30,597 nucleotides of DNA, taken from HyVt-443 sp964544655 (GTDB taxonomy: Bacteria; Pseudomonadota; Gammaproteobacteria; Chromatiales; Chromatiaceae). The notes under the pieces were generated by a model. The model did not search any database. It worked only from the letters and a program-made list of their open reading frames with translations, and was not told where the DNA came from. Shown here piece after piece: positions 17,636 to 28,000 of this stretch. Position 1 is the first letter of the stretch. Each line of letters starts with the position of its first letter. The translations under genes were made by a program, and so were the position numbers. Location of the stretch: the NCBI GenBank assembly GCA_964544655.1, contig CAZJCM010000038.1, forward strand, positions 1 through 30,597, given 5' to 3'.

Positions 17636-17720
17636 TGGTGCCGATGGCCGGATTTGAACCGGCACGGCTTACGCCACTACCCCCTCAAGATAGCGTGTCT
17701 ACCAATTCCACCACATCGGC
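17636..17720 (-). tRNA. tRNA-Leu (GAG anticodon)
   Basis: An 85-nt class II tRNA with encoded CCA (17636-17638), long variable arm, and anticodon loop TTGAGGG within the stem CTATC/GGTAG, giving anticodon GAG for CUC/CUU codons. The acceptor GCCGATG pairs with CATCGGC. It lies 36 bp after secG. A TATACT box at 17735-17740 is 14 bases upstream of the mature 5' end but has no good -35 partner, so it may be co-transcribed with secG or use a weak promoter. Confidence 0.97.
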
Positions 17721-17756
17721 TTTTGAAGCTGTTGAGTATACCTGATTAGGCCACCT

Positions 17757-18170
17757 CTATTCCGCAATTTTTGGCACAGCATCCGCCTTTACCGGCGCAG
17801 GAACTACGGGCAGTTCAGAGGCGGTTTCCGGCACGGCCGTCTTCGCCTGACCAGGAATCAGCGGAATCTCGCCTGCTGGGGCCGGTGCTGCCGGGGCCGC
17901 CTGTTCCGGCGCCGTCTGCATCAGACCCGGCTTATCGGTCACCTGCATGGCATACCAAGCCAAAGTCAGACTGGTAACGAAAAACAGGGTTGCTATCACC
18001 GCTGTGGCGCGACTGAGAAAATTGGCCGCGCCACTGGCACCGAACACTGTCCCTGACGCCCCGGAACCAAATGCCGCCCCCGCGTCTGCACCCTTACCAT
18101 GCTGCATCAGCACCAGGCCTATCAGGCCCAGGGAAAGAAACAGGTGAACAACGATCAAAATTGTATGCAT
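17757..18170 (-). CDS. secG: Protein translocase subunit SecG
   Basis: A 137-residue inner-membrane subunit of the SecYEG channel. Two membrane helices (about 3-21 and 53-72) flank the conserved cytoplasmic loop with L-M-Q-H-G-K-G-A-D-A-G-A-A-F-G-S-G and F-G-A-S-G-A-A-N-F-L-S-R. The C-terminal 55 residues are a Pro/Ala-rich tail, which is variable in the family. It lies 71 bp after tpiA in the usual gammaproteobacterial tpiA-secG-tRNA-Leu order and is probably in the same transcript. The upstream ribosome binding site is weak. Confidence 0.96.
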   Translation of the reverse strand: MHTILIVVHLFLSLGLIGLVLMQHGKGADAGAAFGSGASGTVFGASGAANFLSRATAVIATLFFVTSLTLAWYAMQVTDKPGLMQTAPEQAAPAAPAPAGEIPLIPGQAKTAVPETASELPVVPAPVKADAVPKIAE

Positions 18171-18241
18171 TACAAAAAATAACCCAGATTGTCCGCTAGC
18201 TATCCGCCCTCAAGCAGGCCGGCTATCGGTTGAGACCAAAT

Positions 18242-18994
18242 TCAGTTGGCGGCTGTGCAGATACCCAGAAAATCATCGGCAGTCAAGGATGCGCCACCGA
18301 TCAGACCACCATCGATGTCCTGCTTGGCCAGCAACTCCGCCGCATTCCCAGGCTTCATGCTGCCGCCATAGAGAATACGCAAACCTTCGGCCACAGTACT
18401 ATCCTTGGCCGCCACGCGACCCCGAATGAAGGCGTGTACCTCCTGCGCCTGCTCGGGAGAGGCGGTCATGCCGGTACCGATGGCCCAGACCGGCTCATAG
18501 GCAACCACACCATCAGCCAGCGCAGCCACCCCTTCCAGATCGATCACCGCATCCAGCTGGCGCGCCACCACCTCTTCGGTGACCCCTTGCTCTCTCTCCT
18601 CCAGAGATTCACCAACACAGAGAATGGGCACCAGACCCGCGGCCCGGGCGACAGCGAACTTGCGCGCCACCAACTCATCGCTCTCACCGTGGTAGGAGCG
18701 GCGTTCAGAGTGACCGACGATCACGTACTTACAGCCGAAATCCAGCAACATGGAGGCCGATATCTCACCGGTATAGGCACCAGATGCCTCAGTCGAGAGA
18801 TCCTGCCCGCCCCAGGAAACAGCCGTACCCTGCAACTGTGCCTGCACCTCAGGAATATAGATGTATGGGGGGCAGACAGCAACTTCAGCCACCTTGACCG
18901 CATCGATTCCATTCTTGATGCCATTGAGAAGCTCCTCCACACTCGCCCGGGAGCCATTCATTTTCCAGTTACCTGCGACCAACGGCTGACGCAT
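18242..18994 (-). CDS. tpiA: Triosephosphate isomerase
   Basis: A 250-residue cytoplasmic TIM-barrel enzyme that interconverts dihydroxyacetone phosphate and glyceraldehyde 3-phosphate. Catalytic residues are visible: N9 and K11 in G-N-W-K-M-N-G, H95 in G-H-S-E-R-R, and E167 in A-Y-E-P-V-W-A-I-G-T-G, the start of the mobile loop. The phosphate-binding G-G-S-M-K-P-G-N-A loop is near the C-terminus. AGGAG at 19001-19005 sets the start. Full length, first gene of the tpiA-secG unit. Confidence 0.98.
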   Translation of the reverse strand: MRQPLVAGNWKMNGSRASVEELLNGIKNGIDAVKVAEVAVCPPYIYIPEVQAQLQGTAVSWGGQDLSTEASGAYTGEISASMLLDFGCKYVIVGHSERRSYHGESDELVARKFAVARAAGLVPILCVGESLEEREQGVTEEVVARQLDAVIDLEGVAALADGVVAYEPVWAIGTGMTASPEQAQEVHAFIRGRVAAKDSTVAEGLRILYGGSMKPGNAAELLAKQDIDGGLIGGASLTADDFLGICTAAN

Positions 18995-19031
18995 ATCCCA
19001 CTCCTGAATACTGCCTGAAAATCAGCGCGCT

Positions 19032-19060
19032 AGTGTAACGGCTGACAGGCCGTAAATCAA
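19032..19060 (-). promoter_or_regulatory. Sigma70-type promoter for tpiA
   Basis: In the 74-bp space between the giant gene and tpiA, the minus strand reads TTGATT (19055-19060), a 17-bp spacer, then TACACT (19032-19037), each matching four of six consensus bases. It would give a leader of about 30 nt. No terminator for the giant gene is apparent in the same interval, so some readthrough is possible. Confidence 0.5.
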
Positions 19061-19068
19061 ACGGGATC

Positions 19069-22000
19069 TTACCACTCGATTCGCTCCACCCCATCAAAAA
19101 TGAGTTCACTACCATCATCAAGGGTGATAATGCCCGAGGTATCAGGGTTTAGATCGAGCGCACTGGCGGCAAGATCATACTCCACATCATTACCATCGAC
19201 CGTAATCGTCCAGGGGTTATCGGGATCAGCACCCGCATCGGCGGTAGCATCGAGCTGAATCACGTCGGTCCAGCCTTCACCACCATCGAAGTAGTCGTTG
19301 CCCTCGAAAGGGTCGAAGAGATAGGCGTCATTACCATCTCCACCAACCGCATAGTCGTTGCCGGCACCGCCTTCCAGAATATCGTCGCCAGAACCACCAA
19401 GCAGTCGGTCGTCGCCCTCATTACCGGTCAGAACGTCGTTGCCGCCTTCGCCAGCGATCACGTCGTTGCCCGCGCCGCCATCAACAGCATCGTCTCCATC
19501 CCTGGCAAAGATGACATTGGCGCCATCATCCCCTGTGATCTCGTCCGCATGCTGCGAAGCAACCACATTTTCCACGTTACTGATCCGGTCGCCCTCGGCA
19601 TCGCCACCGGATACTTCACCCGAGGACAAGTCGATCTTCACTCCTGAAGCGGAATCATCGAATGAAATGGTGTCTGTTCCAGTGCCACCATCAATGACAT
19701 CCGCACCGGCTCCACCCTTGATATAATCATCGCCCGCGCCAGCGAATATCGTATCGTCCCCGGCTTCTCCGGCAATCACATCGTTGCCCGCGCCACCGTC
19801 AATCGTATCGTCTCCATCCCTGGCAAAGATGACATTGGCGCCATCATCCCCTGTGATCTCGTCCGCATGCTGCGAAGCAACCACATTTTCCACGTTACTG
19901 ATCCGGTCGCCCTCGGCATCGCCACCGGATACTTCACCCGAGGACAAGTCGATCTTCACTCCTGAAGCGGAGTCGTCGTAGGAAATCGCATCCGTACCCT
20001 CACCGCCGTCGATGACGTCGGCCCCGGCACCGCCCTTGATGTAGTCGTCGCCACTGCCACCGCTGATGCTGTCGTCGCCGCCCTCGCCGACCAGGGTATC
20101 GTTGCCGGCGCCACCATCGATGATGTCATCACCGCCACGGGCAAAAACAACGTCATTGCCCGCCAGGGCCGCAATATCATCCGCTCCGTCCATACCGATA
20201 ATGGTGTCGGCCAGATCGCCACCCTCGATCACATTGGCGTCATCGCTGCCCGTGACCTGGACGGTGACATCGGCCGTGTCGGTTCCACCCTTGCCGTCGC
20301 TGACCGTGTAGGTGAAGCTGACATCCCGCGATTCGCCATCATCCATCTGCTGGAGATGTTCACCCGGTGTAAAGGCAACATTGCCGTCGGCCACTGTTGC
20401 CGTACCCAGGATATTGCCGTCATCATCCATGATCGACGCACTTGAGCCGTTACTGACATCTTGTCCTTCGATTTCGGTAATGGTCAGAGCATCGCCATCC
20501 ACATCCGTATCATTCGCCAGCAACCTGGAAATCGGGATGACAATCGCCGTATCTTCATCGGTGGCAAAGGAGGCATCGCCATCATCCAGTGCGACAGGCG
20601 CTTCATTAACATCCGCCACATTGACAGAAAGGGTTTCAGTGTAGCTGTTGCCACCCGAATCTGTGACACGCACCGTCACTTCATGCATGTCATCCGTTTC
20701 ATAGTCCAGGTCAGCGCCCTCTCTGACCCGCAGTTCGTTACCTACGACTTCAAAGTAACCGGAGGGATCGTCGGCGATAGAGAATACAAGGGTTTCACCA
20801 GCATCCTCATCAACTGCCGAGAGTCTGGAAACCAGCGTTTCAGCGGCGGCATTTTCATCCACCGCCACACCGCTGAAGACGATATCGCTCGGACCTTCGT
20901 TGATATCCGCCACATTGATCGTGACGGTCTCTTCGTATTGATTGCCGCNNNNNNNNNNNNNNNNNNNNNNNNNNNNNNNNNNNNNNNNNNNNNNNNNNNN
21001 NNNNNNNNNNNNNNNNNNNNNNNNNNNNNNNNNNNNNNNNNNNNNNNNCGATCTCGAAGTTACCGGACGGGTCGCTGGTGATGGCATAGCTGAAGCTCTC
21101 ACCCGCATCCTCGTCAGTAGCGGAGAGGTTGGCCACCAGGGTGCCTTCCGCCGCATTTTCTTCCACGCTGGAGGCGCTGAGCACGATGTCCGTCGGGCCT
21201 TCGTTGATATCCGCCACATTGATCGTGACGGTCTCTTCGTATTGATTGCCGCCGGAATCGGTGACCTGAATCTTGACCTCATGCTGCCCGGCCGCCTCAT
21301 GATCCAGCTGCGCACCCTCCTTCACCCGCAGCTCGTCACCGACGATCTCGAAGTTACCGGACGGGTCGCTGGTGATGGCATAGCTGAAGCTCTCACCTGC
21401 ATCCTCGTCAGTAGCGGAGAGGTTGGCCACCAGGGTGCCTGCATTGGCATTCTCATTAACTTCCATGCCGCTGAAGGCGATATCAGTGGGCGCCTCGTTG
21501 ATATTGGAGACATCGATGGTGAAACTTTCCGTATGGCTGAGGCCACCAGCATCGGTGACGCGGACCGTCACCCTATGCGAGGTGTCGGACTCGTAGTCGA
21601 TATCCGCATCCGCCTTTACGCGCAGCTCATCACCGACGATCTCAAAATGCCCGGATGGGTCATCGAGCAGTGTGTAAGTGAATGTCTCACCATCGTCCAC
21701 ATCGGCGGTGGAGAAGGTGGCCGCGACGGTACCACCGGCGGCGTTTTCCACCACCTGGGCGCCGTCGATGCGAATATCATAAGGCCGCTCGTTGATATCG
21801 TTGACATCGATGTTAAGAGTTTCAGTGTAACTGTTGCCAGCGGAATCGGTGACCCGCACGCTCACCTGATGGCTGTCGGCACTCTCATGATCCACCGCAC
21901 GACCACCACGCAGGCGCAACTCGTTGCCCACCAGAGTAAACTTGCCTGAAGGATCATCCACCAGTGCATAGCTGAAGCGCTCGCCACTGTCAGGATCGGC

Positions 22001-25000
22001 AGCACTGAAAGTGGCAGCCAGGGTTCCTTCTGCACTGTTTTCATCGATACTGCCGCCGCCGACAATCAGGTCTGTGGGATTCTCGTTGACATCGGCGACA
22101 TTGATGGTGACCGTCTCATCGTAGTGATTACCCGCGGAATCGGTCACCCGTATGGTCAGTTCACGCGTAGGTGAAGCCTCGAAATCGAGATCGGCATCAG
22201 CTTTTACTACCAGCTGATTACCATCCACCAAGGCAAAACTTGCCGAAGGATCGTCGATGATCGAGTAGCTGAAACTCTCTCCCGCATCCTGATCCACGCC
22301 AAGCAGTCGAGTGATGACACTGCCAGGGGAGGCGTTCTCCTGCACCCTGTCGCTATGCAGCAGCAGATCCTGCGGCGTTTCGTTGATATCCGCCACACTG
22401 ACACGAACGTTCTGAGTACGGCTGAGACCATCCTTGTCGGTCACCTTGATCGTAAGGTCATGATGATCCGCGCTCTCATAGTCGAAACTGGCACCTGCTT
22501 TGGTGTATATCTTGTCACCGACCAATTCGAACTTACCGGACGGATCATCAGCCAGCTCGTAACTGAAGCTCTCCCCACTATCCTGGTCCGTGGTACTCAG
22601 CGTACCCACCAGCACCCCGCCACCATCGGTCTCATCGATACCGCCAGAGAGGCTGATGCTCATCGGTGACTCAGCGACATCCTGAACATTGACGGTGAAG
22701 GATTCACTGTAGGTGTTGCCGTCGGAGTCGGTTACCCGCACAGTCACGGCGTGTTCCGCCTTGGCCTCGTGGTCAAGGCGGGCCCCGCCGCGCACCTGCA
22801 GTTCATTGCCAACGACACGGAACATGCCATCCGGGTCGTCGGTCAGTTCGAAGGTAAATGAGTCGCTTTCGCTCTCATCGCTGGCAGTGAACCGGGCAAC
22901 CACGGCACCCTCGCCGCTGTTCTCCGCCACCACAGGCTGATCGGCGCCGGATTCCAGGCCGATGTCGGTGGGCGGATTGGCGAAGGGACCATTGCTCTCT
23001 GGGGCCGTTGCGTCGGTGTTGTCCGTGGAACCCGTGCTTGTATCGTTTGGAGTGAACTCCCCCGAGGCCACGTCGTAACTGCCGTCGGCAAAACGAAGAT
23101 TCTCTCCATCTATCACGATATCCCGGCCGTCTCTCCCATCCATGGTGTCCTGAACAACGATCCGCCCATCATCGCCGACAGTTATGTCATAGTCACTCCT
23201 GTTGCCACTGAATACAATCGTGTCGTTACCGGACCCGGCATTTACATAATCATCCCCCTTGCCAGCGACAATAAAATCATCACCCGCGTTTCCGCCAATG
23301 ATATTCGCGGCATCATTCCCCGTAATGACATCACCATAAGCGGAGCCTTGGGCATTCTCTATACTCTGGTATGTATCGCCTTGCGCATCCCCTCCACTTC
23401 CCAATCCAGTGGCCAGGTTGACATCCACTGCTTCGCCGGAATTTCTGTAGTCGACGGTATCGCTATCTTCCCCTCCTTCGTGAATATCGGCGCCTGATCC
23501 CCCGACAAACCAATCCTGACCATCACCACCAATGAGATGATCATTGCCACTCTGGGCGTTGATATAGTCGTTACCCTCACCGCCATCTATGACATCGTCA
23601 GCATCACCACCCACGACAACATCGTTGCCATCAAGTGCCGAGTAGATTTTATCGCCTTCTCCATATTCGTCATCCGCCTCTGTCAGGAATACCGGCGCGT
23701 CATCGCCATCGGTAAACATCGAGGTAACCACGACCGATTCCTCATCCGCCGTGTTGTCATCTTCGGATTCCGAGGCTTGGTTGCCGGAAACCACTCCGCC
23801 GATCTCACTACCATCGAGATCGACCACCACTTCCCGCGATACATAGAGCGTGACATTGCCGCCCTCGAACTTGTTGTAGACAGACCCATCGATCTCCTCG
23901 GTACCCTCATGGCGCCACTCTTCATGGGAATTCCGTCCATTCTCAAGATTCAGCCTGTCTCCCCCATCCCCCCTGACAACCAACCGGTTGCTGCCATCCG
24001 TGACATGGTCCTGGACCTCGCGGACAGAAAATCCGCTCAACTCATGGTCGCCATTCGTGGTCAGATCGATAGTCTCGAACTGACGGATATCGGCCTGGCC
24101 GACATCCAGGTCCATGCCTTCGCGCAAGCGCAGGGTATCTTCACCACCACCGCCATCGACCCGGTCCCAGTCGTCGCCGATGGTGATGGTGTCGTTACCA
24201 GAGCCGCCATAGATCTGCGCATGGCTGCTATGGTCCGCATCACCTATATCGAGACGATCGTCACCACTGCCCAAATTGACGAAATCCCACTCATTACCGG
24301 CAGTGACCTCATCATTCTGGTTACCCACATCGATCTTTGCGTAGCCATCACCTGCATTGCCAACCTGCACCCGGTCACTGCCATCTCCAGTATAGATTCC
24401 ATTGCTGCCATCACCGGCAGTCAGGTCATCGTCCCCCGCTCCGGTATTGATCTTGTCCCATTCGTTGCCGGCCGTTATTCGATCATCCTGATTACCCGTG
24501 TCGATTACCGTGTAGGCATCACCATTTGCATCCCCAACCTGTACCCGGTCACTGCCATCGCCGGTATAAATCTCTTTACTGCCATCCCCTGCTGTCAGGT
24601 TGTCGTCACCGCTGCCGGTGTTGATCCGGTCCCATCCGCTACCGACCGTAATCTGGTCGTTTCCGTTGCCGCTATCGATCTTGGTGTAACCAGCCCCGGC
24701 CTCACCCGCCTCGATCGTATCGGAACCATCGCCGGTATAGATCTCACGACTACCGTCACCCGCCTTCAGGAGGTCGTCTCCACTTCCGGTGTTGATCCTG
24801 TCCCAACCGTCTCCGGCCTCAATCTCATCTGCACCATTACCACTATGGAGTTCGCTGAACTGTCCGGAATCCGCATCGCCGATCGTTATCCGGTCATTTC
24901 CATCACCGGTCGTCACATAGCTCCAGTGCTCTCCGGCAATCACATCATCGTCCCCGGAACCCGCATCGATCTTGCTGTAGGAGCGATCATCGGCGTTGCC

Positions 25001-28000
25001 GATTCTTATACGATCGTCGTGATTGCCGGTATATACCTGATCCCAGCCATCTCCGGCATAGACCTGATCCTTACCGTCAGATGTGCTTATCGTGGTACCA
25101 CCGGAACGGTCGGCGTCACCAATATTGATCAGATCATCGCCGGTTCCACTATCAATTCGATTCCAGCCTTGACCGGCTACCAGCTGATCATCATCATTCT
25201 GCGTATAGATGGACGATGATTGGTTTTCATCCGCATTTCCGGCGATTACGCTGTCGCTGCCATCACCTGTCTGTAGCCGCTCCCAACCATCGCCCACCTT
25301 CAGAATATCGTCCCCGGATCCCGTATCGATACGCGTCCATTGACTGCCGTCGGCATCACCTGTCGTGACTTGGTCATCCCCTCCATGGCTGTAGATGTTG
25401 CCGCCATGGTCACCGCTCGTGATTCGGTCATTATCTCCAGAACCCTGGATATCCCTGTCCCAGCGATTATCCAGACCGTCGCCCTGCTCGATCACATTGC
25501 TGTAACTATGGGTTTCATCGATGTCATTGACCTGGACACTGACCTCCAGGGTCTCGGACCGGTCACTAGCACTGGCCGCAACCACGACGTCATAGTTATT
25601 GTCACCATCCGCGTCACCGGGGTGCTCATAGTCTGGCGCCACCTTGAAATGCAGTGCACCTTTGCTATCGACGGTAAAGAGTTCAGCATCGGCCCCGCCG
25701 ACGATCTCGTAACTGACACTGCTACCATCGGCATCCAGGGTGGTGTTGACAGTCCCTGCGATGGTGCTGTTCTCGACTGTCTCCAGTTTCGCTTCACCGT
25801 CTGCCTCGAAGGCGGGCGAAGCCACATGCTGATCCGCGGTTACATCGATGGAAATCGTCTCTTCGTAGCTGTTGCCCGCCTTGTCGGTGACCCGCACCAC
25901 AAGATCCGTATCGTCGCCGGCGGAGGCACCCTGTTTGAGCCGCACTTCATTACCGACAATCTCGTATCTGCCGGATGGGTCGTTGGTGATGGTATAGGCA
26001 AACTGCTCACCCATATCCTGATCGACGGTGCTTAGCCTGGCTACTACCGTGCCACCGTCGGCGTCTCCACTGACGCTGCCGCCGGCCACCACGATGTCCA
26101 GCGGCGCCTCATTGACGTCATTGACGTTGAGGCTCACCGTCTCGGTGTGGCTGTTGCCGGCAGAATCGGTAACGCTCAGAGTGAGGGTATGGGCCTTGTT
26201 GTATTCATGGTTAAGGTCGGCCCCCTCTTTGACCAGAATCTGGTTGCCCGATACTTCGAAGAATCCAGAAGGATCGGTGATCAATTCATAGGTAAAGCTC
26301 TCACCATGATCTTCATCCACCGCACTCAGGTTGGCAACGACAGTACCTGCTGCCGCCCCCTCGTCCACACTGGTGGAGGATAAAAGCAGGTCGACCGGGT
26401 TCTCCTGCACATCCTCCACAGTGATGGTGAAGGTCTCTTTATGGGTATTCCAGGCGGAATCCATCACCTCGACGGTGACCTGATGGCTCTCCTGGGCCTC
26501 AAAATTGAGCTGTTCTCCGGAGCGTACCCGCAGTTCGTTGCCAACGATCTCGAAGGCGCCGGAAGGGTCGTCGATCAGTCGGTAGCTTAGGGTCTCGCCC
26601 TGGTCTTCATCGACGCCCTTCAAGGTTGCAACCTTGGTGCCAGCAGCGCTGTTCTCCTCTACCGATCCGCCGGTAAGCAGGATTTCGGTGGGATTCTCGT
26701 TGACATCGATCAGGTTGATGCTGATGGTTTCGCTGTAGCTCAGTCCGCCGGAATCGGTAACTCTGATCTCCAGATCGTTGACCGACCCTTCCTCATAATC
26801 GATATCAGCGCCCTCCTTGACCCTGATCTGATTTCCAACCAGCTCATAGTTGCCCGATGGATCGTCAACCAGCTCATAACTGAAGCTCTCTCCCGTGTCA
26901 TCATCAACGGTGGTGAGTGTGCCGACAATTGAACCTCCGGGAATATTCTCCGCTATGGTTCCGCCGCCAAGGAGAATGTCCGTAGGCTCCTCGTTGATGT
27001 TATCGACCTTTAGCGTAATCCCACGGCTGTAGGTATGGCCGCCGGAGTCGGTGGACACAACCGTGATCTTGTGTTCGATGGCCGATTCGAAATCGATGTC
27101 AGCCCCCTCCTTGACACGGATTTCGTTGCCAACGATTTCAAAGTTGCCGGACGGATCCGATGCAAGGGCATAGGTAAAGGTCTCACCCGCATCCTCGTCC
27201 ACAGAAGAGAGTGTGGCCACCACCGACCCTTCCGGAGAGTTTTCCGTGACATGGGTAGTGGAAATATTGAGTGCGGTCTGCGGCTCGTTGAGGTCGTTGA
27301 CTTCGATTCTGAAGGTCTGTTCGTGGGTGTTGCCATCAGAATCAGTAACTCTCAGGGTGACGTCGTGATGATCCGCCACCTCATGATCCAAGTTGGCACC
27401 CGGCTTCACCCGCAGCTCGTCACCCACGACCTGGAAAAAACCGGACTCGTCATCGACGATGGCATAGGTGAAGCTTTCACCAGCGTCCACATCCTCTGCG
27501 CTCAGTCTAGCCACCACCGTTCCGCCGGCGGAATTTTCGTCCACATCGTTATCGGAAAGGACGATGGCGTCGGGCGCCTCGTTGAGGCCGTTGATGGTGA
27601 TCTGCAAAGCATTGGCATACCGGTCGCTGGTGCCGCCTGCAGCATTGTCTACCTGAACCGTCAGGTCGAACGACTCCTGCAGCGTTTCGCCGTCGTTCAA
27701 CGCCTGAACCTCAGTGTTGGCGTCATCCAGTTCGTATTCGTAGGTCCCATCGGGATTGATGGTCAAGGTGCCGTACTGCCCCTGTACGATCGTCTCCCCA
27801 TCCACGTCGGTATTACCACTTGCCACCACGGTAAATAGCGATCCTGAATCCAGGTCGTAGTCCGCCTGGCTGGTGATATCGCCGGTGACCTTGTTGACCG
27901 ACTCGGTATCGTTGGCCAGCTCGGTGATCGAATTGGCGTCATTCATGATCACCGATTCGTCGTTGGTACCAGTGACGGTGATGGTGGCCAGGGACTCGCT

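Larger units (their letters stand above)
19340..20240 (-). repeat. C-terminal RTX nonapeptide block
   Basis: Runs of G-G-x-G-x-D-x-h-x nonapeptides (for example GGAGNDVIAG and GGSGDDYIKG), interleaved with two copies of a serralysin-type module that begins with DSASGVKIDL and contains G-G-D-A-E-G-D and N-V-E-N-V. These bind calcium in a beta-roll and usually precede a type I secretion signal, which follows here to 19069. Confidence 0.9.
20600..22975 (-). repeat. Cadherin-like repeat array B (eight units)
   Basis: Units of about 98 residues (294-297 nt) begin near 22975, 22670, 22380, 22085, 21790, 21497, 21203 and 20898. Each has a P-T-D-I-x-h start, an E-N-x-x-x-G-T turn, D-x-D-x-G-E-S-F-S-Y, D-D-P-S-G-x-F-E-I-V-G, and R-V-T-D-S-x-G-N-x-Y ahead of the next V-A-D-I-N-E. 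These are calcium-binding Ig-like domains. The gap lies between the seventh and eighth visible units. Confidence 0.9.

Noticed and set aside
19069..21315. The giant gene as two separate genes or a frameshifted pseudogene at the N run
   Set aside because: The frame change equals the 10-base difference between 100 N and the predicted 90-nt missing repeat segment, so it is a gap artefact.
23537..25219. A 560-codon open frame on the + strand opposite the Trp-containing RTX block
   Set aside because: It mirrors the periodic minus-strand repeats, has no recognisable ribosome binding site or domain, and its own repetition is explained by the opposite strand.
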